Notes: generated by a model from the letters alone, not told the origin. A DNA stretch of 64,000 bases from Membranipora membranacea (GCA_914767715.1 OU612069.1:11839387-11903386), one strand, 5' to 3'. Shown: positions 12,961 through 25,734, counted from the first letter of the stretch. Program-made: numbers and translations.

Positions 12961-13544
12961 CTGTAATAGCAGGAAAGACAGACAGAGTAAAGATGTGTCA
13001 CCTTAATTGATAGGAGGAACTTCAGTTTTTTCTTTGTCGGATGAAATAGCTTCATCTGTTTTTTTAATGCGAGAACTTGGAAGGCTGGTAAATTTCAGTT
13101 TTTTTGGTAATGCTAGAAACAGGAAATCGTTTGAGAGATATTACTCCCTCCAATCGCTAAGAGTATTTGGGTAACTTGGGTTTTTTTATTCTGTCCACAT
13201 CTCCAATCAAGAAAGGATCAATGAGCACCCATAGATGAAGCTTCCGCGCCTGTCTTAAGAAATCAGTTTATGTTGCTTTGAGCCAGCATGCCTTGAGAAT
13301 TTTTTCAATCTGTTTGCGGTTTTTCTGATTTGTTTTTCTCTTTCACTGTCTCTTTGTTTTTAAGCTGTTTGGAGATCAACACCAAGAGGCACTATAGCAT
13401 AAATATCTAGGCGTGTGACAAATGCATAAAAAATGGATCTGACAGCTAGACAAGAACTGAATTCATGCGATAATAATTTTGACAGCAGTCCATTTGTTTC
13501 GCAGCTTAACTGCTTTATAATGTCTGTGCAACCAGTAATTTCTT

Positions 13545-15710
13545 TCCACAGAAAGGAAGTTTGGGTACAAATTGACAATCCATAGCCGTTATTTACGCTA
13601 TTTTGTTTCGTTAATCCCCCATAAAGATGACAGAACTATCAATGAAACAAAATAATTGATGTCACAGCAAAACACTAAATTACCACGAGTCCTCATCAAA
13701 CATAGATGAAGGCTGTCAGGATCCCTTCATTTCCACGCTTGTGATAAATGGCAATCCAAGATGTGCTGAGTATCAATAAACAATTGTATTCAAATATGCA
13801 AACTTATTTAACTTCTTTTGTGGACATGTTGCTTAATCTACGCTCAATATTCACCCCATAAGCCTCCATCATGCCCTAAACAATAGTCTGGCCCTCTCAA
13901 ATTATTATTTTACACACTTCGCCTCCTGATCCTGGTCCGCCAATCATCTATATAATTACTTAACAAATCTTTGCCGACAAGCAAAGCAGACATGGGTCCT
14001 CAAGTATTATATATGATTTATAGCCGAAGGGTACATCCCTGTTGCAGCAACACCAGGTATAAATTTTGGCAGATTTTATTGGCTAGATTTGTTACAATAA
14101 GTGACAGGTGGACACTAAACCTGGTTGAGATCCAACTCATCAGCTTTATAAATGCTTTAATTACTTACTCTTTATCAGGTGTGAGTGTACATTCATATAT
14201 GTTTGTAATTGCCCCTTTTTTAAGTGGTTATAGCCCTTTGCTTTAGCTAGCATTTCATCATTTTCGTTAAATACATATTGTGCCAAACATAAACCTTAAC
14301 TTATTCATTGTCTATTTGTGCTTTTCTGTAATCCCAAGCTTGATTTTTATGTTTCGACTGATAAATAGCCTACTGTTAGCTCGTTCATATTCTGGTGTGT
14401 AGATTCAACTACAGTGAACCTGAAGCTACATCTATACCGTCTGGGTGCGGTAGCACTTGAAAATAACGTGGGTATCAAAGAAGGCCCTTGCCAAGTTGAA
14501 AGGGTTGGTGGTCATATAAGCTGTTGTAGAGACCATTTGCAACACGCTGGTACAGCCCTGCTCAACATGTCACATTTCGGTGACACTAATCAAGATGTTT
14601 ACACCGCAATGCAATAGACTGTGGTCAAGGAAACTATTTATTTTTCCATGGAAAAGAAATATTGGTACAAATTGATCATCCAGGGAGTAACCCACTCGCT
14701 TTTGTTATGTTAATCCCCAATAAAGATGGCAGAAATATCGATGTAACGAAATAATTGGTGTCACAGTAGAACCCTACATTACCATGAGCCCTCATCAAAC
14801 AGAGGTGAAGGCTGTCATACCTCTATCACTTCCAACATGCTAGTTATAAATTGCGTACATATACAACTGTATTCAAATACCCAAAGTTTATTAACCTCTT
14901 TTTGAGTATTCTTTATAGTCGCTCAGTATGCCTCCTCTTTTATAAACTGAAATTGTTTGCGGACATTAGTCTGGCAGATATTTTGCCTAATTCACAACCT
15001 GATCCAGGCTCGCTCTTCATGGATAGAATGACCTGACAAATCATTACCAAGAAGAAATTAATCTGGTCCTGAAGTACATACATGTAATATAGCAGAAGGA
15101 TGTCTCCCTGTTGCAACAACACCTGATATACATTTTGGCAGTTTTTATTGACTGACTTATTTTTACAAGTACAATAAGTGGTAGCTATACACCGAACCTG
15201 TTTGCATTGATATTCAACTTATCAGGATTTAGCAGAGCAGATGCTCATACCTGTGTGTATCGGCACTTGGGTGAAGTGGTTTTGACCTGAAGCTATCGAG
15301 CTATTTCATTTTTTTTCAATAAGTATTGTGGTAAAAATAAACCTTTACGTATTCATTGTACTATATTTGTGCATAGGTTCAAACCTTGCTGAAATACTTT
15401 TAGGCAACAAAATGTTTTGACTGACTGATAGCATACTGTAAGCTCATTCATATACTTGTTTGTAGATTCCAGTGAACCTGAAGCTACATCTAACCCATAT
15501 TGGTGCAGTCATGTTGGAAAATAACACATTCATCAAAGAAAGCCTTGTCAAGTTGAAAGTGTGGGTTGACATTTATAAGCTCTTGATGTAACCAGGACCT
15601 TATTCAACAGTTGGTACAGCCCTGCTCGCCATGTCATATTTTGGTGACACTACTCAAGATAATTACAGCGCGATGCAATAATCGGTAGCAAAGGAAACTA
15701 TTAATGTCAC
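13545..15710 (+). repeat. Two diverged copies of a unit of about 1.06 kb with exon-like 3' ends
   Basis: Unit 1 covers about 13545-14640 and unit 2 about 14640-15710. Shared markers in order are GGTACAAATTGA, AATAAAGATG, GATGAAGGCTGTCA (unit 1, slightly changed in unit 2), TGTTGCA...ACACC, GAACCTGAAGCTACATCTA and the GACACTA(A/C)TCAAGAT block. Each unit ends with a frame that follows an AG acceptor-like site. In unit 1 it is open (14414-14617, ending MSHFGDTNQDVYTAMQ and a stop). In unit 2 it is internally broken, but the same C-terminal residues and stop survive. This suggests a duplicated piece of an old gene. I do not recognise the protein. Confidence 0.5.
14417..14617 (+). pseudogene. Exon-like open frame of unknown family (copy 1)
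   Basis: The frame begins right after an ACAG acceptor-like site and runs 66 codons to a TAG. It contains LGAVALENN, HAGTALLNMSHFGD and NQDVYTAMQ. The homologous stretch in the second repeat unit (about 15473-15681) keeps the start and the last 25 codons (FGDTTQD...SAMQ, stop) but is disrupted in the middle. Preservation of the terminal residues and of the stop in both copies argues for descent from a real last exon. No upstream exons, promoter or partner gene were found, so a dead gene fragment is the most likely reading. Confidence 0.35.
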
Positions 15711-15915
15711 GTTTAATGAATGTCTATTACAAAGAATATTTTGATTTATGTACTGTTTATTGGGTCATTATAACTTCCACAAATTCTGTTTAAAAACAAT
15801 ATTTCAATTTTTGGCATTAAGTTCCTGTCTTATGGAGTTTCCTTAATTCTCCATATCGATCAGGATTAACAAAGCAATCAATCATGATGTCAGTTATGAC
15901 AAACGCTTGATCGGT

Positions 15916-15933
15916 CCAATCTTGCTATAAAAG
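15916..15933 (+). promoter_or_regulatory. CCAAT and TATA elements of collagen B
   Basis: CCAAT at 15916-15920 is followed closely by TATAAAAG at 15926-15933. A short untranslated exon follows and ends at 15999 before GTGAGT. The layout matches the other collagen genes. Confidence 0.55.
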
Positions 15934-16584
15934 CAAATTCTTGGGATCGAAGTGGCAGTACAGTTTGGTGTCCTGTAGACAGAAGACGACAAATTCACAG
16001 TGAGTTATCTGCTTAAAAAATAATCAATCAATACTTTCAAGACTAACTTATTCTATATGTACCCAACATACCAGTCCATATGGTACATCAAGAAAACCAG
16101 TTAAAAGCAATGATGATGAATGGATTTGGACTCCCCGCCTTTATAACTATACACCAGAGTTTAATTTAATGTTGATAATTCTAACTTGACTTTGCTCATA
16201 AGAATTTTACTCCATTTTTTTATTAATATAAGGTCTTGGTACTGACACTTTCTTTGCTAATTCATGTACTATGTTACAGCAAAAAGAATTTTTTTTTTAC
16301 CCTCAGTAATGGAGCAGGGAGAAGGCTATTCACTGTCTGTTGAGAACAAATCTAAGATCAGAGTAGTCAGCTATGGTACTCTGATAATTAGCGTTGTCGT
16401 AGTTGGACTCATCGTCGGTAATCTTCATGTTCTCCCATATGAACTTGCAGTTCTCTGAGGTAAGCGGCAATATAACTTATTGAAGTGTCACCGGCTATTG
16501 ATCAATATAATGTTTTTAATTTTCACTTTCTTGATTTCTGTAAATAGATCTTACATATAGATAATACCATTGGAATGAGCATTT

Positions 16585-16805
16585 GCATGTTTCTCACCTT
16601 TCACCGTCTTTGTCCTGTGCGGGTGGCGGGATTTTGCTTGTACCAAGCTCAACCAGACTTCTCCATCTGCTCCGGTCTTCCACATCGCTGCTATCAGGAT
16701 CCAGCCATCTGAGGTCCGCATTTATTGTATCACTCCATCTCTGCTTAGGGCGGCCTCTAGGTCTATTGCCATCTATCTCAATCTCACATACTTTTCTGAT
16801 GTCTT
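16585..16805 (-). mobile_element. 5'-truncated non-LTR retrotransposon (3' end of the RT ORF)
   Basis: On the minus strand an open stretch reads IDGNRPRGRPKQRW followed by DVEDRSRWRSLVE and ends KDGER with a stop. The G-x-R-x-R-G-R-P-x-x-R-W pattern followed by a D..RWR motif is typical of the C-terminal end of LINE reverse-transcriptase ORFs (RTE/CR1/Jockey-like groups). Only about 220 bp remain, consistent with strong 5' truncation. It lies in the intron just after the frameshifted membrane exon of collagen B. Confidence 0.65.
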
Positions 16806-18907
16806 TCTGACTATCTCGTCTTTGAACATTTGTATGTGACAGTTAGAATCCAGTTTAGCGCAGTTCAGATGGAGCATGTGGAAAACGCTTTTTCTCTATT
16901 AACAATTTATTCAATGTTCATTTAGGAGATAACCTAGTGAGTAGTAGCGCAACTGATGTCCTGACTCATGAGGTTTCTTATGCATCCAGTAGCCTTTAGG
17001 CCCAACTAAATCACTGAACAAAATGAAAGAACACATATATCAAAATAAATGACACAATTTTTTGATATGACTCTTTGATTTAGGCTTACATTGTATTAGT
17101 TTTACTGATTCTAGAATGAGCAAAGAATATTGAAGGTACAGACTATTCTAGCAAAGGCAAGAGCCTCCAACTCTGATCCTACCCCAGCCGCCATCTTTGA
17201 GACTGAAGAGACTACCGTAAGCATTGATGATCTCAAAACTTTCTCAATAATTGCTAACAAAAATGAAAATAGAAGACATTCATGATTGTACTGATACAAT
17301 GTTTTTGGTAAAGACCAAAATACTGTCTGGTCATAAGATTGTTCACAAGTACAGCCTGCGATCTTATGTTGCTGTACTGTAAATTCAAGCTTCGACATTT
17401 TCAAATGTGATCAATATGTTTGCAGGATGCGGACAGATACAGGAGATCATCGAAGGAGAGAGATTGTGGGTGTAAGGCCGGACCTAAAGGACCAAAGGTT
17501 AGATATAAACCATTTATTCATAACCGGTCATATTGAAAGAATATTTTGTTGTATGAGAACAGAAGCAAAGGTTTCCAGTTCAAGAGCCCTCATTCATTAT
17601 ACTGATTATTGAAACACCCTCAGTGGTTCCATCCATACTAAATAAATGGATTGAATTTTGTGATTACTTTACTTTATTTATTAATAGTTTAAATCCATCC
17701 GTATTCTTTGTTTCAGGGACCTACAGGACATAAAGGATCAAAGGGTAGCAAAGGACCTAAAGGAGATAAAGGTGCAGGAGTGCCCGGTCCAAGCCTTAAA
17801 GGACCAGCTGGTGCACCTGGATCTACTGGACCAAAGGGACCTTCAGGAGACAAAGGATCAACCGGGAGGGAAGGGAACCAAGGTAGGTTATTTTTATAGG
17901 AGCTCTTTACAGACATGTGTGTTTTAGGGTATCCTGTGCTAATGCTATCAATCACAGCGATGCACAATACGAACTGAAATAAGAATCGCCGTAGATAATG
18001 CATATTCAAACAAGGTGAATATTGACTTCACTCTAAAATAATTAAGGTCCTTGTCTTGGTGGCTCAATATATAATAATATAGAATAGCAACGGTTACTTC
18101 TAAATACATTCAGTAATTCTTTTTTGTTTCAGGGAAGCAGGGAGCAACAGGTAGACCAGGCTCAAAGGGATCAACAGGCTCAACTGGAAGCACCGGAAAG
18201 CAGGGAGCTAATGGTGCAAATGGTAAAACTGGTGCAAAAGGACCAAAGGGATCAACAGGGCCAGCTGGCAAGACTGGAAGTAATGGAAAGGATGGATCGA
18301 AGGGAACAACTGGAGACAAGGGTAAGCAAACACTTATACAATACAATGAACTCATACAAGGATAATCGATGAATCTCATAGTGTAAGTAATAATTATGAT
18401 GATTATATCAATATTATGATTGTAACCATCTAAGTTGATGTTGATGAAATTTTCTGCACATTATAGGACCAGCGGGGCCTTCAGGAAAACAAGGTTCTAC
18501 AGGAAAGGCAGGACCAAAGGGATCTACAGGATCTAAAGGACCAAGTGGTCCATCTGGACCTGCCGGAAAGGATGGAAAGAATGGTAGTCCAGGATCAAAG
18601 GGATCAAGAGGAGACAAAGGATCTACTGGCAAGACGGGACCAAAAGGACCAGCAGGATCCTCTGGACCCAAGGGACCTAAAGGACCATCTGGTGATGCTG
18701 GACCTAAAGGTCCTGCAGGAGATAAGGTGAGTAATCAGTTTAGCAATTATGTTGTGATTGGGTCAAGAGAGATGACAGGGAGGCTAATCAAAAGGTTATC
18801 CACACATGGTTGTTTTCATGTTAAATATTTGGTTGAAATTGTCATTCATCATACTCATGCTTTCTTTGATTGCAAACAAGACCGCAACTCTTGACATAGT
18901 TATCCCT

Positions 18908-18908
<1 letters not shown>

Positions 18909-18945
<37 letters not shown>
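18909..18945 (+). repeat. (GATA)n microsatellite
   Basis: About nine uninterrupted GATA units in the last intron of collagen B. Confidence 0.95.
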
Positions 18946-19481
18946 TGGAATTTATTTCACCGCTCAATAAAAAGTACATAATGCAATCATAATCAGAGCA
19001 TGAGTTACATTAAAAAATTATTCGAACTGCATTAGTCGTTCTTTATAATGTCACACATAGAAAAATAAATCCATTTTATACACCGAATTTGTTAAATAGT
19101 ATTCATTAGGCTCTGAGTTCGGTGCATTTTGATCAGGGTGTTATGAGTTCTAGTAGAGTGCCTGTTTGTGTCTTGCCTGGATGGAATCAGGTGGGATAAC
19201 CGATGTATAGGGTTATATATGACCCTTCACAGTTATTTAAACTTGCACCTTACTCTTCATTGATAATTCATTTTATTATCGCCCATTTATATGTATGAAA
19301 AAGAGTTCTTCCTTGTTTCAGGGACACCGATATGGAAAATAATTCGAGAAGAGTTGATATGAGTATCCATATCAATACTAAATGTGGCTTACTCCGACCA
19401 AATGATATGATCAAGCTGACACTAATATCTATGCTATACAGAGATTGCTATTCGAATTGAAACATAAATGATTGATACTTG

Positions 19482-19487
19482 AATAAA
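19482..19487 (+). terminator. Polyadenylation signal of collagen B
   Basis: AATAAA 140 bp after the stop codon, within a plausible 3' untranslated region. Confidence 0.6.
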
Positions 19488-19499
19488 GACTTACATTAC

Positions 19500-20985
19500 C
19501 AAAATCAACACCTCATCTTTTGCCAAGTTAAGAATTATCTGAAAGTTTAAAATAACTACCATTTTTCAACTGAAGGTAGAGCACAAGGTTCCGTATGGTT
19601 CACAACGCATTTGTAAATAGAATTTTCTTGGCAAATATAAATTAAGTTTTCATTCGTTGCATATAGTAATGCTCTTGGACACAGCCTCACAAAATAAGTT
19701 GTAGTGTTACATATGTGATATTTAAAAATCATTGATTTTGATAAGCTTTTACTCTTGAGAAATCAACCAGAAAAAAGTGGGGGTAATGGACTGAGTTCCA
19801 AAAGTAAAGTTTACGTTGAGACTAAAGATACTTCTTCGATGAAGATAAAGTTGTATTGTCAGATAATCTTTTGGGAGGGTGAAACCACTTGAAGATAAAA
19901 TTTGATGACTATCTTTCAACAAGTATTTCAATTAGCAGGATTTCTGAAAATCTAAGTGCACTGTCTTTTCTTTTTTTGATTGAATATAAAGACTTTCTTG
20001 ATAGCGAGTTCAACTAAGACGACAATATTTGTCAAAGCACCATTACTGGTTGCTTGAATCTTTGATTTGATTTCAGCGGAAAGTGAATAGCCTCGGCCCT
20101 TCTCCATTTTTGTGAGTTACAACAAAGTGCATAAGTTGATGCAACATTGCAAGATAATTAACATTTTGCAAAATGGATTTTTTAGATTTAAATTGTTGTA
20201 TATTTTGGAGCTGGCCCTCCTTGATTCACAGGTCCCCCCCCTCCTGATATGTGTGTCTGTAAAGGAGCACAGTCCATGTAGACTAATGCCTAAAAACCTA
20301 CTTTGAAGTCTGGTATGTGGTCCTGATTGGCTAACCAACTACATACATATTGAGGTGCAAAGGTCATTACCTTCCTTTCATTGCTTTACCTCTGACCAAG
20401 TGACAGTGGAGCTCAGAATGTTGAAAAATGTAAGTATAACTCTTGGCTAAACCAGTGAATAACAATCACTAAGATTTAATTTGTCACAGCTGGGGTGAAT
20501 CGGTATTCACCAAAATGTCGGCGTCCTATTCTTCGCCAAAATACCTTACTCAGAATTATTTTTATTCAAAAATGATAACCTTTTACTGGAATTTTTTGAT
20601 GTGTTGTACAAATAAATACCTGAATCAAATGATGAAGTTGCAGCCCGTTGATTGATTATGCAGCAATAATTGACATGAGAACAATAGTTTCTTTCTCCTC
20701 ATTGCCCAACTCAGATGAAATTTAACTGCCTTTGGCTCCAGCAGATGAAAAATGTTAGACGGCAGTAGAGCTTTCAACCTTCTCAAACAGGCTTCATTGC
20801 TTACTTCCAATAATTTTCGTGATTGTGACGACAATGAGACCAACAGCAATGAACATCCTGATAAATCTCGACAAAATGTTTTATTTGCTCTCAATTGGAA
20901 GCTGATCTAGGCTCACGAGAATGTACAAGTGCTGTACTGTGTCTCAGCAAGACCATCAAATTCTATAAATTTAATTAGAATGTGG
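19500..20985. other. Intergenic region between convergent genes B and D; no gene seen
   Basis: Several short open frames on both strands have no splice context, no family features and no partner. I see nothing to annotate before the U2-type SINE at 20989. Confidence 0.4.
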
Positions 20986-20988
20986 GTC

Positions 20989-21223
20989 CCCCCCTGTTTA
21001 TGACAAAACAGAGGGTGGGCTGCCCCTAAAAAGGGACGCAAGTTGCTCGGAGTCCTCATACTGAGAGTGTGATACATTCTAGCAAGCTAGAATGCATCCT
21101 AGAGGTGAGGCCATGGTGGACCTCCTAATCGTGAGTGTGCAGCAAGCTGCCAGAAACTGAAACAGGCACTAATCAGCCATTAGCCATGACACTTCGATCT
21201 TAGCCAATAGGCCGAGAAGCGAT
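20989..21223 (-). mobile_element. U2-snRNA-headed SINE, copy 1 (full length, with target-site duplication)
   Basis: On the minus strand the element starts ATCGCTTCTCGGCC, exactly the 5' end of U2 snRNA, and continues (one substitution) through TTGGCTAAGATC. An unrelated body of about 160 bp follows, ending GTTTTGTCATAAACAGG. A perfect 15-bp direct repeat (ATTAGAATGTGGGTC) flanks it at 20974-20988 and 21222-21236, overlapping the first two element bases. This is the mark of LINE-type integration. Confidence 0.85.
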
Positions 21224-21884
21224 TAGAATGTGGGTCACAGCTGGCTTTTTATCAGTCAGGGACCTTATCAAACATGATTTATTTAGGTAGGAGAACTGAC
21301 ATTGATTGGCACCTAATGCCTTTCTGGTCGGAATGCGATTATCCTGTTTTTATGGAAGTCATAATGTCTAAATAATTAGTTCATAAATCACAATGTCAAT
21401 CTTTTTATCAGCAACTATTTGGAACCTTCAAAACAACTTGTGTCCCATGTAAAAAATAAGACGATGCACAGGATAATTCTGACCAATTTTCAGTTTTTTT
21501 ATTTGGCCCTAAATAGATATTCGGAAATGCAAGTGTATGGTTGTTGATTGGCAGGTAGGTTCAGATTCAGCCTCCTACATCGTTTGAGTCAAGGTCTATA
21601 AGGGAAAATTAGCGCTGATGGCTGAGAACACGAGTAAGCATTTTCAAACAGACCACTCAACTAAGCCTACCAAGAGCAACGGACACATGAGAGCATAATT
21701 GAATCAAGGAATTTGAGGTGTGTAAATTTTTAGAAGTGGCTATTTTATTCCGTTTCTAGAAAACAATAACGGCATCACCATTTTATTCAAATTCATTATT
21801 ACCAATAATTATTTTGTGTGTTTAGTCAGTCTTATTAGTGATCGGATAGGATTTTGATCATAATTATTGTCCAGGTTTGGGGTT

Positions 21885-22112
21885 AGGGGCCTGAGGAGAT
21901 GTGTGTGTGAGGAGCAGGAATTGGCTGAGATCTTCACAGGGTCAGGCCTCATTTGCCCAATTGTTATATGTCCTGGGTTTGAATCCCAATACACTCTACT
22001 GACTACGATTTGTCGGGTAATAGGTGTTCTCGGACCAGCCTTCAAATAGAACAAATAAAATTTGCACTCTGCTGCCTTACGCTGAAGGCAACCAATATCT
22101 GTAACCAATACC
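21885..22112 (+). mobile_element. tRNA-derived SINE, family 1 (diverged copy)
   Basis: A box-B-like GGGTTTGAATCCC at about 21977 is followed by CTCTACTGACTAC and the family-1 tail. The head is diverged. Other members lie at 31621, 31865, 37955 and 49866. Confidence 0.5.
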
Positions 22113-22163
22113 TTTAGATGATGATTTTTTGAGTATCTGTGAAATATGATAAGATTTCATTAT

Positions 22164-22169
22164 TTTATT
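22164..22169 (-). terminator. Candidate polyadenylation signal of collagen D
   Basis: AATAAA on the minus strand, about 100 bp past the stop of gene D. Confidence 0.5.
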
Positions 22170-22267
22170 TCTAAAAAGAAATGCAATTAAACAAAAAGAA
22201 AACTTAACAATTCTACTTCCGACAAAGTCCTCGGAAAAATAAGTTATATACGAGGCTAGCAGATTTG

Positions 22268-25200
22268 TTAATAGCCATCTTTGGTTTTCTCTTCAAACTC
22301 AAAGCCACCCTTACCAGCATCTCCCTGTAAGTTAAAATTAAAACATAATTCGTGTAGTTTCACATTTAAATATATTCTGATTATGATGTTTATGCATTCA
22401 TGATATTTTATGTGTGGCCAGTATATTGTGTAAATTGAATTTCTCCTTACGCCAACGGTAAGCAAGACAACGGGAGCCCGTTTGAGAGGAGGCAAGTAAT
22501 ACACCATTTCCAGGTACATGATCGGATTGAAGTCACCAAGTACGCGTGCGATGCTTTGACAATAATGCATGAGCAATAATATGTGAAATCTGAAAGGCCA
22601 GGCTGCGGCTGAGGTGCGAAAAACTTTGTGTATTAGGAATGTTTGGTTATGATCATTTCAGGTTGTGTCAAATGGGTTTGTTTTGTGTTTAAAATGGAGA
22701 CATTAGCATTCCCTGTTTTTTGTCATGATGTTACAAGGTCACGTATAAATATAATGTACAATTATATTACATGTGAAGTTATGTCTTTTATCGGTGAGTC
22801 CTTCCTGCATACGCTTTTTCAGCAACCTTGATGAACTTGCGGTATAACTTTATACACAGCACAGCTAGCCCCTTACCATTATTAATTATATTAATTATAA
22901 TTTTCACTGCTTCCAGGCTCAGATCGTAAGAATTTGTGCAGATCTCTTCAAATAATCCACAGAAAATTAATATCAAATTGAAGGAAAAGATTTTTCAAAT
23001 TTAGAAAATCTACAGGCTTACCTTTGGCCCTTGGTCGCCCATCGGTCCCGTTGATCCCTTGACACCTAGTGCACCACGTGGTCCGTCAGCGCCTGATTTT
23101 CCTGGAGCTCCTGGTTGTCCAACATCACCTGGTTGGCCCTGTTTCCCATCCTTACCGTTCTGTCCATCTTTTCCTGGCATTCCCATTGGCCCAGCAGGTC
23201 CTGTGTTACCTGCAGTGTCAAAACAAAATGAATCTTATTTGCTCGCACTGGTTCTTGATTGTGAAGCAAATTCAGGCAACAAAACAACTTACAGACATAT
23301 TTTGTATTCAAAACAAATTTTGCTGATTCTCATATTATTCAAATGTATTCCAAATAAAAGATATATATCTTCTGCATTGGTCTTACCTCTTAGTCCTGGG
23401 GCTCCTTCTTTTCCTGCCTCACCAGCGCTGCCTGAGTTACCTTGGGGTCCCCGGTCACCCTTTCTACCTGAAAAGCCTGTTCGCCCAGTTAATCCTGGTG
23501 CTCCAGGTGACCCTGTCTCTCCAATCGGTCCGCTGGGTCCATCAGCACCAGGGTTGCCAGGTAATCCTGTAAAGAGAAATGGATGAAGCATTGCATAGAT
23601 GATAACAAGATATGTCCAAGCCTACCTCCCCTACCCTTGTTCATAGTAGCTAGCTTATTTGGTAGATACAACCCTATCAGCAGCACATTATGACCAATGG
23701 TGTATCGATGTAAGGCAGGACATTCCCAATTGAAGTTTGCAGTACTATTTCAAGACTGAAATCTGTTATTGAGTTACCTCCTCGTGAATCAAGGGAACAA
23801 TACTCCTAAAAACACACCTTCATTATTGATCAGCTCATGAGAACCTTGAATTTAAAAGTAAGCTAGCTAATATTGCGTTTTTTAGACCTAAATTGGAAAT
23901 TAGAAGGGAATTGCAGGCCCATTGCACAACAAATAGTCCCTGGTAGATATATTGCAAGTGATATGAATATCTGCTGAGTCCAAACATCCTAAGGCTAAGT
24001 TTTATGTGCATTATTCAACGAACCTGCATTACCCTTGTCACCAATTGCGCCAGCTTGTCCTTTAAGTCCTGGGCTACCATTCCTTCCATCCTGACCATCT
24101 CCACCCGGTGCTCCTTGGGCTCCCTGAGGTCCTTTAATACCAGCTTGACCTGGCAGCCCCATGTCACCTTTTTGTCCAATGGCTGGTTTGCCAACTCCTT
24201 TCTCTCCCTTAGGTCCCTGAGATCCTGAATCCCCTCTAGCTCCAGCTGGGCCCTAGAGTAGATTAAAGTGAGATCCATCATCGTAAAAAGAAAAGTATTA
24301 CAGCAACAGTTGTCATAACAGCCTCAATAAGCTTATCTGATCAAGCTGATGACAGAAACTGTGAAAACACATCTGGACTGGATTATAACACAGTGAAGGA
24401 TTTGTGCTTATTCTTAACCATAAGTGGAGTGGTACCAGAAATGCAGTCAATGCTGACCAAGTGGTTAAATACTTGGAATTGCCGAAAAGGATAATAACAG
24501 AGGTAGTGAGAAGAGTTTATTTGACGGTTTCACAGCAATAGCTGTTCCATTTTGGTCAAAAAATATTTTCCTTGTAACATACCTTTGGTCCTTGAGGCCC
24601 TGGAGGGCAGTTACATGAAGATTTTTGAGCCTTTGTACGTTTAGAAGCTTTAGAGACTGTTGAACCATATGATCTCTTCACTCTCTAAAAAATAGAACAA
24701 CATGTGAAAATTCTTCTCGTTATACTTAATTGTTTAGCCAGGGAAAAATTGTCTTTCTTTCTAAGGTATGGACAATGGTGCATGACCTTTTCAATCGCAT
24801 ATAATTCACTGCACACACTTAAATTGTGAAAAATAGCAGCAGTGTCTAAGCCCTGGCTGTCACTTTTCACAATATTAGTGTTATTACAATGCCTTTATCC
24901 TAACCACATCAATCATACAGTGCAAAAATGCTCTAAGTCTTTGTTTGCTTATCATTGCACATTACCAATGTATGGATACTAGAAGAGACAAAATGAATGG
25001 ATGATCATAATAGATTAAACAAAATAAGTTAAATATTTCTCACCAATTCATCTATCTCCCTGGCTCCACATTTAATTTCTAAATGTCCAATCTTCTGTTC
25101 CTCCTGCGCATGAAAATATATAAAAATATACCAATATTACCGATATTACAGATACGATCTTATGTTTGAAATTAAAAAAAGTAATGGCAGTAATCTGGCA

Positions 25201-25473
25201 ACACAATTTTTGACCGAGTAAGAAGGGATCCCAGTGATATTAATCACAAGTTCGTCTGAATTTTGATGAAAGGAACATTCAAATTCAAAATGTAAAATTT
25301 GAAAACACCTTTTCTCTACTTACACTGGCGAATCTCTGAAATATGTAGTTGAATGTCATAACGTTAGTCACTACAAGTCCAATGCAGAGTACAGCTAAGA
25401 TAGCGGTAGCATAGCCATGAGCACTCAGTTTGGCCTTGTTGGCATGTGCGATTGCAAAATCTGTTTTCTCCAT
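22268..25473 (-). CDS. Collagen D: type II transmembrane, furin-cleavable short-chain collagen
   Basis: Seven coding exons (minus): 25473-25324, 25103-25044, 24684-24583, 24252-24024, 23566-23387, 23209-23022, 22324-22268, giving 321 aa, all phase-correct. The first exon ([16 protein letters not shown], then a membrane segment about residues 22-40) is nearly identical to A and E. The stalk EEQKIGHLEIKC carries an extra Cys not found in A or E. The third exon has RVKR|S followed by an 11-residue Lys/Ser-rich insertion relative to E, then [11 protein letters not shown]. Helix exons are 229, 180 and 188 nt. The third is 18 nt (six residues, two triplets) shorter than in A and E, and the interruption GVGKPAIGQKG is conserved. 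The tail is GDAGKGG plus an acidic/basic end and a terminal GY. There is no C-terminal NC domain. As in its paralogues, a separate untranslated first exon precedes it (end at 25735). Confidence 0.85.
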
Positions 25474-25734
25474 CTGCAAAAACCAACGCTAGGTAAATTA
25501 CATCACTGCAGCACAAATTTTGATTATCACTCATTGCAAACATTTGGTAACAGTGAACCTACATAGTTGATTACGGAGCTGTTTTCAATGAGTTTTTGAG
25601 TTATCACATATTTAGGAGCAACAATTTGGTCGATCGTAAATAATTGGTATGGGATAAAGACGAGATGTGCCCCATAGAGTCTACAGCATGGTATAAAATA
25701 TGTCTTCCATATAAGTGTACTAAAAGTGACCTAC

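Larger units (their letters stand above)
16309..19342 (+). pseudogene. Collagen B: type II transmembrane collagen with a frameshift in the membrane exon
   Basis: Exons 16307-16459 (ATG at 16309), 17115-17216, 17426-17497, 17717-17882, 18133-18321, 18467-18726 and 19322-19342 have good splice sites. The first exon starts [19 protein letters not shown] like gene C, but from ATG it is 151 nt, not 153. Two bases are missing after the Gly codon of LIVGN, so the frame runs into TGA at 16456-16458. Read in the shifted frame, the rest of the exon matches C (FMFxxMN). All later exons are open and phase-correct: stalk NEQRILKVQTIL, RYRR|S furin-type site, DCGCKAGPKG knot, Gly-X-Y exons of 166, 189 and 260 nt, tail GHRYGK. 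Without the deletion the product would be about 320 aa. It is either a very young pseudogene or a base-call error. A LINE fragment sits in intron 1 of the coding part. Confidence 0.75.

Noticed and set aside
16583-16810. 75-codon plus-strand frame
   Set aside because: The minus strand of the same bases encodes a recognisable LINE C-terminus.
20989-21223. Functional U2 snRNA gene
   Set aside because: Only the first 35 nt or so resemble U2. The branch-recognition sequence, Sm site and 3' stem-loops are missing, and TSDs show it is an insertion.
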